The notes below the pieces were generated by a model, which had not been told where the DNA came from, made no database searches, and worked only from the letters and a program-made list of their open reading frames with translations. DNA of 64,000 nucleotides from Holacanthus passer (Eukaryota; Chordata; Actinopteri; Pomacanthidae). The position numbers and the translations under genes were made by a program. Below, piece by piece: positions 1 through 14,091 of the stretch. Position 1 is the first letter of the stretch. Every line of letters starts with the position of its first letter. The stretch lies in the NCBI GenBank assembly GCA_025331565.1, contig JAFREQ010000003.1, forward strand, positions 13,385,001-13,449,000, read 5' to 3'.

Positions 1-1893
1 ATCTAATTTTCAAGGGCTGAGAAACATCGACAATGTGAATTTCTCTGGAAGGGTAATAGGATGCTTGATTGCAGACATCATCTTATATGCCTCCACTTGC
101 GTCTCTTTGTGTGTGTGTGTGTGAGTCACTGAGCGACACGGAGGGCTGCGCTGTGCGATAACAGCCCCTGCCGTGAAACAGGCGGGGTAAGGCACGTCAG
201 CTAAGACCACAGGATGACGAGTCAGAGAGAAAGAGGTTTGGGTCGCTGACATGACCCAGACTCTGTGTCTCTGTTAGGAAATGTCAGGGGTGCATGAAAC
301 CCTAGACACGGGCAAACTTTTGATCATCAAATATAATAGTCCAGATCCATTTCCAAAACAAAAATGTATGTCTGGTCTAAGTTACAGGACACATAAAAAT
401 AATTGGTTAGTTTTTTGTTACTCCCTGAGGAGGCAACTACAAAATAGCTGCTCACAAGCTACTGGGTCTTATTTTATGAAATTATGAGAACAAAACTTTT
501 GTCATTGAGTCATCATCAATCTACAACCATATAACGCAACTTACTTTGTCATAAAAAGCTGTAATTTACTATTCTTTCTAATTTACTTTTTCAGTCTTTC
601 TTGACGTTGCGCTTTTACTTTAATGATTTCAGGATTTCCCAGAATGCCCGTGTACAAAATGTTTGAGTAATGGGCATGAATGTCAGTTCTGCTGGTTGGG
701 ATTGTCTGTGCATGACAGAAATCTCTTTTGTCAGTATTTCAGATTTCTTTAACAGCTAATGGTGACTAACGTTTTGCATTGCTGCTTTTATAAACCAGTG
801 AAAAAATAATATTTATCAGGCTAATTTCCATCTGAGCTCACTTGGAGGCGAAGAGAGCAAAAGCAGTAATATTAATAGTTCTGACACCACATATCTGATA
901 TTTAGTGTTCACTCATTTGCAGCCGCATTTGTCAACAACTAGATATTTACTGAATATCAAAAATATGAGATGATGAAAACAGACATACTGGTACAAATTG
1001 GTGTTTAAAGAGTTTCTAAATGGTTCAGGATGAATCTTTAATAAATCTGTGTCATCCAGTTGAAGCATGATCTCATGGGGATAAGAGGTATAAATCAACA
1101 TCAAAGAGGAACTCAGGCTTTTAAACAACATTTGGCCTTTGCTAAAAGCCTGGATGGCGGTATCCTAAATTAATATGTTCTTTTTTTCCATTATGTGCAA
1201 TCACTCAGTTCGGATCTGACTAACAAACGGGGGCGGAAGAAGTCACATGAAGGTAATGATAATAATAATTTTAACAAATATGATGGCGGTGTTTGTCGGT
1301 TTTCAAGCAGACGCTAATCCAGTCCAAGTGTTCTGTGCTCCATCACGCCGAGGTCAGTGGTGTTTAACCAATAATGTGGAGCACATCAGAGAGGACAACA
1401 GGGATATACAACGCAGAGGGATGCCTGGTAATGCATCTGACCGAATAGGAGGCCGCTGTAAACACTATTTCCCAGCGGCGGCTCGAGGAGCTCTTTTGCT
1501 TCCCCCTCCACATTTATATTGTAAACACCTGTCTCTCATCCAGTCTGCTCCTCCCTCAGCTCATCATCCAGAGTGGACTCCTCTGACACAGTAGCGATCA
1601 GGTCTGGCTCCATCTCATATTCCATTCAGAGTGAAGCCAGGCTTCGTGCGGCCCGAGTAAACAACATCTGACATTTTCCGCCCAATCGAAAGCGGAAGTG
1701 TGACACGAGACTTAGGTGGTGAAAGAAAGCAAAAAAAGCTTGAGAAAATCATTTAATTATTTATCAGTTGTCCAAAACAGTTACTATTTTAATGTTCTTT
1801 CAATTAACTAATCAACTAGTCATTACTGCATTTGCTAATTAGCAGTAAACTCAAAGTACAGCTGAGGTTCAAGGGAATGTTTTTAGTTTTGCA
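1..1893. other. intronic stretch, no gene seen
   Basis: Mostly unique AT-rich DNA with a short (GT)n tract at about 108-123. An open frame at 1247-1594 (+) has a hydrophobic start but no other support (see findings). Confidence 0.5.
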
Positions 1894-2050
1894 GGTATTT
1901 GGCCATACACGACAAATTTTGACCTGATGGTGGAGCTATATGAAAAATCAGATCATCAACTGATCCTGAGGGCGGCATAAATGTGTGCGCCAAATTTCAT
2001 GGCAATCCATTAAATAACTGCAGAGATATATCAGAGTGGACAGACAGCCA
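1894..2050 (+). repeat. dispersed repeat family R1, copy A
   Basis: This copy contains GTATTTGG...CATA, ATTTTGACCTGATGGTGG, CCTGAGGGCGGCATAAATG, AAATTTCATGGCAATCCAT and a GAGATAT...AGTGGACAG end. The block CAATCCAT...GAGATAT matches the reverse complements of copies at 41820 and 47492. I recognise the layout as a very common interspersed, non-coding repeat of percomorph fish; its class is not known to me. Confidence 0.7.
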
Positions 2051-4439
2051 TTCAAAAAGTAAACAGGATTTCCAGAATTAGTCCTCCAGCTCATTAAAAT
2101 GTGTTGCCTCTCATGGTTTAATGCAATAATCTCTGCTGATTTTTTTTTTTTTTTTGCTTGATTAATTATGCAACTCTAATTTACTCATTTTTGAGATGAT
2201 TGATGAGGAAGTTAAGAAAATACACAGTTGACATAAAATGCATGGATAAAATTTGCATTTAGATAGATGTTCTTAGTTCAAACGTCTGTTAAAGACGTGG
2301 TGGCTATTTGAATATTGCATTTCTACAGCGATGAAGATGAGCTTCAGAATAGGAAAAAAGGGTCTATTTTCGCCCTCATGAAGCCCGAAGGCTATATAAC
2401 ACTTGAGCGTGTGCTTGCGTGAGTACACAGCATATGAGTGTGCTTGTCTCCTTGTTAGAGTGGAGCTCGGTCCTGAAATTTTCACACCTATTTAGAGTCG
2501 AGCGGAACTAGATCTGAAAACTTCCAAGGTACAGTCTGATCTCTCAGCCGCAGAACATTGCTAAAAGACATGCAACAAAGCGATCGCACTGCAAACAAAC
2601 AAGCACCGAGGAAGAACTGTGGTGGTGAGGAAGTGTTGATCCAGAGACTGCAGAGTTGACAAGATGAGGAAGGAGGATAAACGCAGCACAAGCCATAGTA
2701 CTGACAAATATTTTGTCTTGCTTAAACCTTGGTGTTGGAGCAGCACGCCTACTGAGCAGAGAAAGCAAAGTCAAAAGTCCATGAACAAAGCCGAGGTTCC
2801 CTGACAGTGAAGAACATTCTCCTACTTGCTAATCACTGCAGTGTGGAAACGCCAAAGATCCCATCTGCAGCCGTGGGCAGCAGTTAATTGAGGAAACAAA
2901 TCTCTCAACAAACCATTCCCTCCGCTCTGCACATAATGAAATTCTCCACCTAAAATTGTTTATTTGACTGCCCTGACCTTTCTCACTCTTCATTTCCAGT
3001 GTAATGGAACAGCCCGCGGTGGAAAGAGTGTGCAAAGATGTGGATAATATCAGAAGATTTGCCGCCACTGCTGAGTCTGGTCCCCGCTGCAGTGCACGGT
3101 CACTGGAGCCGATAACCTCGGCCGCTGCACGCGGGGCGGCACAGAAAATATCAGTTTGCTCTTCATGCTATTAATACTCAACCACCAACCTGCACTCCAG
3201 TAGAATCTGACAGATTAAAAAAAGGTCTGCTGTTAGCCACGGCCACAAAGAGGCTTTAACTAGCTTTAAAATCTGCTGCAAATGTTGACCTTTAGAAGAA
3301 ACTATAGTGTGACGGAGGGGGTTTACTGCAGATGTTCTCATCTGAGTTTTCACCTGTAGAGTTTTCAGAACGAAAAAGGTTCTGGCAACATGCAAAACTT
3401 CTCCTAATGGTTGGAAAAACGAGGATGGGACCAAGCAACAGAGTGAAATTGCATTAAAATGGTGTGAAATCATTGGTAAGTGCACATTAAAGGTTCACAC
3501 TTTATCTTAATTATACTTGGGCTCGTTAGTTGCTGAGACTCAACTTTATCTACGCTTTGTTGCGCCCGCTACGCCCAGCCAGCATGAGAGAAAGGAAACA
3601 GTAAAAAGTCCTTTGAAAGGCGATGAAAAACACTCAAATCTCAGGAGGAGCATGGAGAGATTGAGCCAGACTGCTTTTCCTCATAAATCAAAGCACATCA
3701 CAGACGCACAGCAGCCACTGTTGCAACAGGTGTCTCCGCTCCTCCCTCCTTGCTCCTCCCTTTCTTCTGCTTTAGCATGCAAATCACCCTCCTCGGAGCG
3801 GGCTTGTTTACCAAGGAATGTCTCTAGATTACACACACATTTAAACAAGTGCCGTGCAGGGCGTCTCTCAAGTAGGCCACCCTCAGATGGATCCGGATAC
3901 AATGAGCGTTTAGAGAGCACTCCTGACTCCTGGCTGAAAGGCGGCAGCGATAAACATTCTGCTCCATCTTACGTGCTCTTCCCCTGCGACTGCCAAAGTG
4001 ACAGGGACATTTTTAAGAGGAAGACTATCTGCCTGTCCACCTGTCCAACAACGGTAACAACATCAGAGGTGTCGGCTCAGTTAATTCGCTCTGCGGCTCC
4101 CCGCTGTCTTGACTCGCTTCTAGCGTGCCCATCTCCCGTCTGCTTTGTCCTCTAATTGTCCTCAAACCCGGGGGTTTGGGCTGGATAATGGTGGAGTGAC
4201 AAGTCTGCTCTACTCCATGCGTACCACACAGGTGATGCATCTAAAGAGCCCCCGTCGTATTGTCACTGTGTCACCGCAGGACGGCTGCCAGCAGATAGCG
4301 GGCCTATCTCGTTTAGACAGGAACAAATGAGGCAGAAGATAGAGCTAAAGCTGATCCGTGCCATCAGGACTTATCACTGTGTCCAGAGGCCATTTCAAAC
4401 TGAGGTCTGCTGATTATACTAGTTGTTTCTGTGGCAATA

Positions 4440-4440
<1 letters not shown>
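2051..4440. other. intronic stretch, no gene seen
   Basis: Contains T16 at about 2140-2155 and otherwise unique-looking sequence. A 212-codon frame at 3517-4155 begins at TTG and shows no domain or splice signal. I see no repeat or RNA gene. Confidence 0.5.

Positions 4441-4476
<36 letters not shown>
4441..4476. repeat. (TA)18 microsatellite
   Basis: Perfect TA dinucleotide run of 36 nt. It also produces a spurious Tyr-Ile translation on the minus strand. Confidence 0.97.
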
Positions 4477-4480
<4 letters not shown>

Positions 4481-7400
4481 CATTGCCTGAAAGCATGTAC
4501 CAGTTCCAAGTCTGGTCTCCTTCCATTTCTATGAAATAATATCAGAAAGCACGAGGAGAGGGTGTTATTAGTACAGCTGCTGATGGGGGCCATTTGTTCC
4601 TGTGAGTCGCTTGAATTATCCCCTGTGTGCACTGCAAGGCCCACACGTGACTGGGTATCTGCAGTATAATGAGTCAGTGTTTATGACATGGAAAAAAGCC
4701 GGCTCAGGGGGATTGTAATTGATGCCACATCCCAGGTTCTCTATTGCGTAGCAACTGGTCTGTCGGAAACCGGGAGACCTCCTGGGTAATCGAGGCGACA
4801 GGAGAAGTTGAGGGCTCGCTAATCGATAAAGGTGACAGAGTTCACCATTGATCTCTAATAGGCAAATTAAATGCCATGCTGGGGTTAGATTTTCAAATGT
4901 CCTATTTGCATTCAAATCTTAGAATGACTTCACCTGACTTTGCTTCATCCTCATTCGCCACATGTTACCTGTCGCTTAATGCACACGACCTAATTTTTGT
5001 AAACAATGTGACACTAATTCGCTTGTAGAGCCCCCTCAGGCATTGTCAGCTTTAATCACATATTGCTTGGAGCAGTCCCCAAAAGAATCGCCAGATGTCA
5101 ACTTACACTAACTGGATAATGACAATGAATTAGTAACAACTACTAAGAAAGAAAAGAGCAACTCAATAAAGACATTTCCTTAAAAGATGGCAGCATGATG
5201 TAAAAAATGCAGAATCATAAGTGCTTTTATGCAGCCGATTAAAACATGGTACACTGCCTGAACCCATTTTTTAGGACTTGGATCATCCAGTTTAACCATG
5301 CTGCTCGTTACCAAAAAACAAACCGAGGTCCATTTCTCTTCCACGTGTCTGAGCTGTGACCGCTTTATGTCAAATGCGCCCGTTAAGGATAGGCCACATT
5401 ACCTCTGAGTTTGAGACAAAGGTCTGAACTGTCTAAGAAAAACGCACCGCAGCGTGAACAAAGGGCAACCTACTTTTTTGCCTTCCTCCTATCAATCATT
5501 GCCCCTCAAAGACGCTTTCGTTTGACGTGATTGTGCACTGTAAAGAACAATGTGAGATCAACAAACCATGCTGAGATGTATTGTAAGAATGAAAAATGAA
5601 AAATGGTCAGACGCACAGTTGACCAGTCTGGTAGGTGATATCTGTCAGTGTTAAAGCAAAGCCAATAACCAGCAACTTCTTTTTCACTTTGAGAAGCACA
5701 AACAGCAAATGCAGCATTTAAATGTACATGAATTCAAAGCCGTTTTATGAATATACATGGGCTACCCTTCCTGAACTTGACTGCCTGACTCTTACACTGG
5801 AAGTCAAGTGGATGCATTATGCAGACACACAAAAACGTTGACAGCAAACTGCAGGCAGCTCCGTGCTCATACGCTCCCGCAATGCCTCCACGCTCACCAT
5901 CTCTCTCTGCAGACACACTGGCCCGCATCTGAGACGGACTCTGACATAATGAAGATCTGGATCCCACTGCAGCTGCACCCTCCATCTCCCCGTAACCAGC
6001 ACTGATGCAGAGTGAAAGTCTTTCAAAGCATATTGATGTTTTGTTTCTTTCATTCTCACCAGAGCACATCCTCGGCAAATAAATGTGTCTTTGACTGAAG
6101 TTATTCTTGTCTCACCGATGAAAACGGAAACTGCTGATCACAAAGGAACTCTATGGGCGATAAAGCTGACCGCCCACCACAGTTAATATGAAAAACAGCC
6201 AGATTCCTCAGCCAGAGCGCGTTCGGAGGAGATATTGGATCTGCGGCTAAACCAGGCTAATAAAACCATTCTGATGTAGGCCAGCGTGAAATGTGATTGC
6301 TTTTGAGGAAGATTTCTCACTCTAATCACAGCCAGAGCCCACTTCTCATCCGCATTAAAACTTCGCTAATTTTGATCTTAAAAATGAAAAAGACGGGGTC
6401 TGAGAAACGGCCCAGTCGGTGTATTTGTCCTAAATGTTATAATTATTTACCTCTCACAGGTGTTTGTGATGATCCATAGAAAAAGACTCAAGGACAGTGC
6501 CAGCCAATTTTGGATAAAAAATGGCAAGACTACAGAGAAAACCCTTCATCTCTCTAACAGACTGTAGAAGAATTAAAGACGGAGCGTGCTGCGGGACAGT
6601 ATTTTTTTCCCCCTCACATCTCTTTTGCAAGGTAAGCACTTCAATGAAAAATGAACTGTAGTGGTGGGGGGTGGGCGCGTTTGAAGATGGGAAAACGCTT
6701 TCCAACTAAAGCAAACAGAGACATGCTTTTATGTGCCAATTACTGGGCTCTCAATAATATCGACAGAGGCCAGCAAACAGACATTTCAGTGAGATGAGAG
6801 CCATCTTTATCACAGGAGACCCGTGTGTCCCGAGCTCTCAAACCGCTTCTGCTCGCACATCCTGCACATCCATACATTATAATACAGCTACAGCATGCGT
6901 ATGGACACTGCATATATATATATATATGTGCATACTGCGAAATATTTAGTGGCCCACTCTAGCTGGACATGAATTATGTATGTACACATGTACGCAGACA
7001 GAGACTGTTACATAATGAATGAATAAATGAAGGTGCTCCATTCACCGCTGTCATGAAGTCCGGTCACTCCACGGCTAATTACACTCATAAAGCCCAGCGC
7101 AGCATTACAGACTTTTCAAAGCCTGCGCGTTCTGGACGAATAATGCGGAAAATGAACCTAAACTCTGCTGCACGGTCTTCGCACAGGTAATCAGGCTGGG
7201 GAGTTCAGAGCTGTCGAGATGAAAAAGCAACTTACTTATTTAGCGCGAGTTTAATTCTACTGTCGGTCCGCTTCTCTCCGGGTACACCTGCGCTCACTTT
7301 TCATCTGTTCATCAAATGCTTATTTAGCCCTCTTTTTAAAAACTGAATAATAAATACTACTGCAGCTGCATAATGCGGCCGCTGGGTATTTCACTAATGC

Positions 7401-10400
7401 CAATTGCTCCAGAACTGATATATAGGTGGTTAAAGAGTAACTACACACAGGCTGAAAATCCTGTTTGTGCCAATATTTGGCAGCGGCAGCATTCAGTTCA
7501 TGAACCAGTCAGTTTAGTAAAGCAAATGTAAATGACTAGTACACAAGGGCTTCTTAAAATCACCAATGATTCAGGGAAGGCAACTGCCAAAAGAACATTG
7601 TGATTAGACCTGTGCAAAGTTCTGTTCTGGATTATAAATGTTTGGACAAGTTCAGATGGGAAAGTTGCTTTGAGATCAGCTGCTGTGTTCGTCTGATTAA
7701 TATCAGGAGTTTGGGTCTCTGTTCCAGAGCTTCACGATGAAGGACAGATGTAGCTGTGAGCTGTAAGTTCAACATGCTGCATCTGGTCACGCCCAACTGT
7801 GATACTGCACACAGAGGTGCAGCTGATCCGCAGAGGTCAGTCCAACAGTGCTCTCTCTTCATAAAAGATTTAGTTGTTCTTTAATCGAGTGTGAGCATTT
7901 ACCTGATGAATACACACAATTAATGGCGTGCAGCAAATTATGGGCTAATAAGTGGCGATTCATCAAACCCAGAGACGTCACCCGAGCAAAAAAGAAACTG
8001 TGAATGCACACTATTCTCCATTTTGTTGTTGTGCTAACATGAAATACAGCAAATGATTTTCGAGTCTTTCCCCCAGGGAGGAAAACAAAAATGACATGAT
8101 GTTGATACCAGGGAGAGCGAGCGAGCGAGAGAGAGAGACTGACAGTGACTCACCTCTCTGCGAGCTGTCATCAAACATCAATGTGCTCACCTCTCTTGCT
8201 CCTGGGAAGAGGTCCCTCCCTCCCTCCCTCACTGCGTTCACGCTTCGCTTCTTCCCACCCAGGAAAAGGACAGCATTTTGGGTCTGCCAGTCTGTCCTCT
8301 CAGAAGGGGACCGGGGAGAAAAATCTGGCCAACTCCATCTGTCCCAGTTTACTTGTGAATTGTGCTCAAGACAAGACAGAGCAACCGGTGTGTGTGAGCC
8401 AACTCGAAACGTGACGGAGATGCAACATGACGACAAGCCAACCCTGAAATGGGAGAAATGTGTATGAAATGGAAGGGGCATTAATGGGCTGACCCCGAAC
8501 GCGCAGCTGTGCACTGAAATTATTACCAGACAAAACACAGTGATGGGGATTTGTCTCACCGTGCTGCACTGATGAGCACACACACAGGCAGAAGGTGTAT
8601 GTTAATAATTACTCTGGCTCACTACGGGTGAATGAGATCGTTCGCTGAAGGTGGCGATGACCCCATAATCGACTTCTCAAATTAGACTCCTTTCCCTAAC
8701 CTCGGTCTGCCTACACCGAGCTCCAGTCTGACTCACTCTTTTGTATTCTGCCACCATCCCAAGTCACCCATTACTGAAGCCTGGGTGGCTTAATAAGAGA
8801 AATGGAGACATCTGTGCAGAAAAAAATCAGTACTGACGGGGACTGCAAACCACACATGGCGAGTGAGGCGGGGGTTCTTGATCTTTAATTAAGAATTTGC
8901 TATAATAGCAAATGGCCAAAGACAGTTGCTACATAGAAAAATCTCTAGTTTTAGTCGGTGCATGTTGCAGCGTTTAAGACAAATTTACAGCACATATAAC
9001 AGCAACATTGGATAAGGCAAATGTTAACGCATGTGGGCTCAAGGCAAATAGTTGCATTTTTTTGTTTGCCACATTATGCAAATCACTTACATTTTGTGAC
9101 AGAGCGAATTTACAAGGCAGACACGAACCCCCTTATCCTGATCGTTCATCATTTCAGGTGAATACCTGCAATTACCAACAACTTCAGCGTTTGGCTCTTG
9201 CATTCCTCCCATGCAATAAAACTGTCAAAACCTCTCGACAAAGTAAGATCTGAGACATCCTTCTGTGCCCCAGATAGAATACTAAAGCGATGGAACGAGG
9301 CTGGTTTTACATGCTTCCTTTTTATATAAGACTTTGCATGCTGCAGGCAACCAGACTGCTTCAGATTTCCGACTTTCAGGACACATAAAACCCTGATATC
9401 TTTTGAAACAGAACAGATACACAAAGCAAATGCTCTTTCATGTCTGGCAGCCGGGCTGGTAATTGCAAATTGGTGTAAAATAAACAAGCAGAACCGTTTG
9501 CTTGCATCGTGTGATAAGACTTGGGCAAAGTCAAGGGGACAGTTTAAAATGTGGCTGTGATGAGGAATCTGCATCTGTGAAGAACGGTAATAATCCCTAT
9601 TAGGTTTACACAGCCTGTCAGACACTCACTTACTGTATCTCGCTACTGTAGCGGAGAAGGATCTTGACTAGTTACTGCATCTTCGTCTTCGGGGAGAATA
9701 TCAGAGCCGGTTGTGAGCGCACCTCATGCACATCAAATGAGAGTGGGGCTGAAATTGGATCAGACGTAACGAGAGCACTGCAACAAGCTGCTCTGATGAA
9801 GATCTGGGTTTCACTCTGAAAACAACAAGGTAGGCATCCATTTCAAATCACAACAAACACTCCACTATGTTAGCTGGTGGTATGAATTGGAGGCTACAGT
9901 ACATTGCGTATAGTATGTGCAATTGCCCCATTAAAAAAAAGCAATAAAAACATGCCAGGCATTTACAGATGATCATCTAGTCAGCGCATGTACTGATGTG
10001 TTTCCATCTAGAAAGCTGCAATATGTTGCATTTTCTCCTCAGTTATAGCGCAGCTGTAATCTCCGGCAGTTCAGCTAAATAAATCAATATATGCTCTAAT
10101 GTTTAAGGCATAAATCTGTCTCCCATTTGTCATAGCTAACAACTTGGACCACTATGCCTCACTGCGCAGTGGAGATGTGTCCTGGGCTCATTACCATTCA
10201 AGCAGTGAATGCCTGAGTCCCTGACCCAAATTCAAGATGGCACATGCAAAATAAACGGATTCAAAGTCAATCTGCTGCTCATACTTCCGATATATTGTGG
10301 GGCGGCTGCCCGGTGCGTCCTGTGGGTCTCAAAACTGCTGTTTATAAAAAGGGGAAGGAGACAGATGTGAAGACGAGCTCTCAAGGATGCGATGTGGGTT

Positions 10401-11463
10401 GTTGTGAGTGGGCTCGTGGTGGGAAAAGAATCAAGCCCGATTGAATCAATCGAGGTGGCGGCCCTGGGGAAATAGGTCTTAGAGTCAGGTATTGATGCAT
10501 CCTCCACCCGCAGCTGATAACCTGTGGAGAACTTAGGGAGCTGGACGCAGGACATTAAAGCTCGTCCTCTGATGGACTTATATGAGGCTTTATAAGACGT
10601 GAAGCATTTCCAGGGAAACAGCCTTTCCGCACAACTGTTTCACCAGGAAATTAAGACCTGCGCATTGCTAAAACAACTATTTAAAACACAGTGTGTGCAC
10701 AGCTTAAGGAGTTACTTCATATGTACATCTCATATACAGCTCCGTTAATTAAACATGAGTGGGGTAATCTAAAAGGAATTTCGTTTGCTCTCCCAAGACC
10801 AAGAAAATGATATTCTCTAAGCCTCCTCAGCAGCGCTGGAGGTGGAGACTGACTGGGAAACATTGATTTCACTGTAATTTGCCTTTAGGTGTCAGAAAAA
10901 ATGCTGAGTAGTTGAACTAGCGAGCTAACATTCCACATTAATTCACTGCTTAGGTGCAGATTAGCATTGATTGGTCCTCCTGGGTAGGAAAGAGAATGTG
11001 AGGATGGATAGTAGGTTATTGTCACTCCTCCAGCACAAGGACACACTGATGCATTTTTCATCTGTAACGTTACAAGGTTTAACATGTTTCACTGCACCAA
11101 TAATGAATAAAACCTTCTGTCGATCACACGCTGAAAGAAAGTCAGACATTTCTGCAGCCCTGAAAAAGGGCAAACAAAGTAGTATTAAGGCAACTTGCAT
11201 TTAGAGACATTTGTCACAGATATAGACTGAAACACTTGAAAAGCACGAGCTGACCAAATCACAGAGCTCAGTGTGTCGGCTTCATCGACTCGCAGATATG
11301 TTGAACCCCTACAAGGATCCACAAAGCGTCACGACATGCCGTGTGAACTGTTCAAAGGCAGCTGAAAAGCTCCAATAATTACACTCATTTTCTAACACGG
11401 ATTCAGGCAGACGACCGTATTTTGGTACAACAGCAGTTTGCTTGATAATACCAATCAATTTGC
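4477..11463. other. intronic stretch, no gene seen
   Basis: About 7 kb of unique-looking sequence. Minor features are a short (AT)n tract near 6912-6926 and a GAGCGAGCGAGAGAGA run near 8115-8138. Overlapping frames at 8011-8583 on both strands look like chance frames in a purine/pyrimidine-biased stretch. No exon with paired splice sites was recognised. Confidence 0.45.
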
Positions 11464-11481
11464 AAAAAAAAAAAAAAAAAA
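11464..11481. repeat. A18 homopolymer
   Basis: Run of 18 A. No obvious retroposed sequence precedes it. Confidence 0.95.
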
Positions 11482-13800
11482 TTGAATTCCATTATGAAAT
11501 GTGAAATCGTGCTCAGCTGTGAGGCTGCACAGAAAAGCTTGTGTATCGAAAGACTGCCTCGCTCGGGCTCTTTTCAAATACACATAAAATACTCAAAATA
11601 GCTGATGATGTTTTTTTTTAATTTTCTATACATATATATATTTTCAGTTCAGCAATATAAACACATTACTGACCACACTGATGTTGCCTCTTCTATTGCC
11701 TGAGGTGCCGATGTGGCACAAAGTCATTACAAAAGATCCTGCTTATGTATGCAGAACTAATGACACTCATCTTTTTCCATCGTTCTCCCGTTCTCTCTAC
11801 TCATCTGGCCTATATTTAGAAAAGTGAGATCTCTGCCTTTTTGCACACTGGAGCAAATAAAAGATGATGAATCTTTGGGTTGATGTACATGTATAATCAT
11901 TTATGAAGGGATATTTTACCAACTAACACCTCAGCAAATTGTGAATGAACAAATGAATGAATGAATGAATGGCATGCACCAAGCTTTTCTGTGTAGTGTA
12001 ATTCCCATACCTAGTAGCTGCTGTTATTTCATCTGTTCTTGGGTTGTTCACCTGTCACTACAAGTCAATACCACACAGCTGACATAGGAGCAACTGGGCC
12101 AAAACTTCACCTGCAGCCATGTTGCTTTATGCCAAAAATTTCCAAAGGGATTTATCCAAGATTTATCTATGAGTGAAAAATTTAGACTTGTATGCATGTT
12201 TCACGAGGAAGGCTTATTTAATCTCCACCTCGGTAAGTTATGAACTCATTGAAATAAAACGTTGCAGTTTTCAGCTCCTCAAGTGTGTCGTAACCACGCT
12301 TTCGCAAAACCAAACAACAACTCATCAGCTCTGAGGTCCACCCCGTTCGAAGAGCGATGAGTGATGGGGTGGGAGACTTAACTCCCTTGCAAAAGCACCA
12401 TCCACCTATTGTGCCCGAGCGAAAAAATGCACCTCCAATTCTCCTGCTCTATTACCTCGACCCCCTGGAGTGAAACACAGCAGCTCAGTATCCCAGTTGA
12501 TCTGCAACATGAGCTAATGAGCTCAGCGGCGCTGCACAACACGGCCGGGAAATCGAAGCAGCCAGAGAGAGATGTGTAAATTAGAGTGATCTCCCCAGAC
12601 GATCTGCCGGACAAAGGCAGGCATATGGAGATATTTACCAAGCAGGTTAGTCAATCGAAATCAAGGCCCGGCGTTCTATAGGGGATGCTAATTACAAGAC
12701 TTCAAATGATGAAAATGCATATAAATATAGTGATCTTTATGTAAAAGTTGCTGAAACATTAAAAGACCAGCTCTCAGGCTGCACCATCTGGCATTTCATT
12801 TAATGAAATCTGAGAATATTACACAGTATAAAAGCTTGATATGAATGATTCTGAAGACATTTAATCCTTGACTGGCTGTATTGACCATTGATTAAATCCC
12901 ATGCCCACCCCCATCATAGCTGGAGGCGTAAAATTTAGGTGGACAGAACCGGCTGAGGTTGACGCTCCATTCAAAGCCAATTCAAGTGCGAGCCTTTCAC
13001 GGCAGACTGATGGAATTAAATGCATGTGACAGCGCAGCACATACAGCTCGTTTCATCATCTCGCAGAGCGCGCTAAACCCTCGTCTTTTTTTTTCCTGTG
13101 TCCCAATCCTCGCTTCACCTGGCAGTGACTGATGGAGTTCAGCTGGGACTCTCGTGAAAGTTTTTTTTTTTTTTTTTTACAACACACACTCTTGAACCGT
13201 AAAAGATGACTGGACTTTTAATGTGCCAGCTTGGAGCATGAAAAACAGGCAAATTGCTTCAGCACCTTAGATCCAGATCCCAGCCAAAAGGGACTTTATG
13301 GAATTCCACTCAACCAGACGCAGGTGTTCACACGCACTTCTTACAAACCACCTTGAGTCTGTCAATAGCTGCGGTCTTTGTAGTATCAGAGCGCGGGTAC
13401 ATTTGAAACCTTAAATGTCAAATTCAGTGATTAAATCGATGGGGAAACTAATCTTCTGTTGCCTTGGACCAAATGGTTTGTAAATCCTGCAGCAATCCCT
13501 TAAGTAAGCACAGGAATTCATGAATGCTAAACACATTTGGTTTTTACTCCTCTATCAAAGCAGCGGCTTTGATACCACCACCCCTCTTGTACTTGTAGGA
13601 CAAGAGTGCTGAGCTGACACTTTTCTTTTAAATATGAATCTCAAATGAGGCTTTAGCTTTTGATATGGCGTGATAATGGTACAGCTGGGATGGGCCCATT
13701 TAGCTACTGTACAACCTATCTATAACAAAGGAAATGAGCTTGTGTGTGATGTTGCTTGTGATTTTCGCATCCTTGTGTTGTGTTTTCAGGACTTTTTTTT
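11482..13800. other. intronic stretch, no gene seen
   Basis: Contains a short (AATG)n tandem at about 11951-11971 and T18 at 13161-13178. Otherwise unique-looking, AT-rich. Confidence 0.45.
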
Positions 13801-13839
13801 AAAAATCTTTTTACTTTTCCCAAGGTGTTCGGTGTCCCT

Positions 13840-13887
13840 GGACAAGATAAATAAGTGCGGCAGGGGACAATAAATTGAATCTTGAAT
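13840..13887 (+). repeat. possible retroposon 3' tail fragment
   Basis: The sequence GGGGACAATAAATTGAATCTTGAAT resembles the 3' tail of fish LINE-like elements, in which a (G)ACAATAAA signal is followed by short ATCTTGA-like repeats. Only about 50 nt is recognisable, so the assignment is weak. Confidence 0.3.
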
Positions 13888-14091
13888 GAGAGAGATTAAC
13901 ACAGGAAGATGCAAGTACACAGGGCCATGTAAGAGGCTGACATCCTCGCTCTCAGCGAGAACGCTGACACTGATATGCTCACAAGGCTGACACCAACAGG
14001 ACTTAACATCAATCACCCTATCAGGATGGTCAAACTGTGTCCGTGAGAGAGCACAGCAGATGCCCCTCCCTGCTGAACCGCAGATTGTCAC

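Noticed and set aside
3517..4155. 212-codon open frame on the plus strand
   Set aside because: Starts at TTG, has no recognisable domain or splice signals, and lies in intronic sequence; most likely a chance frame.
4414..4644. Frame with a Tyr-Ile repeat
   Set aside because: Translation of the (TA)18 tract.
8011..8583. 190-codon minus frame and overlapping plus frames
   Set aside because: Both strands are open because of biased composition (GAGA tract); no homology recognised.
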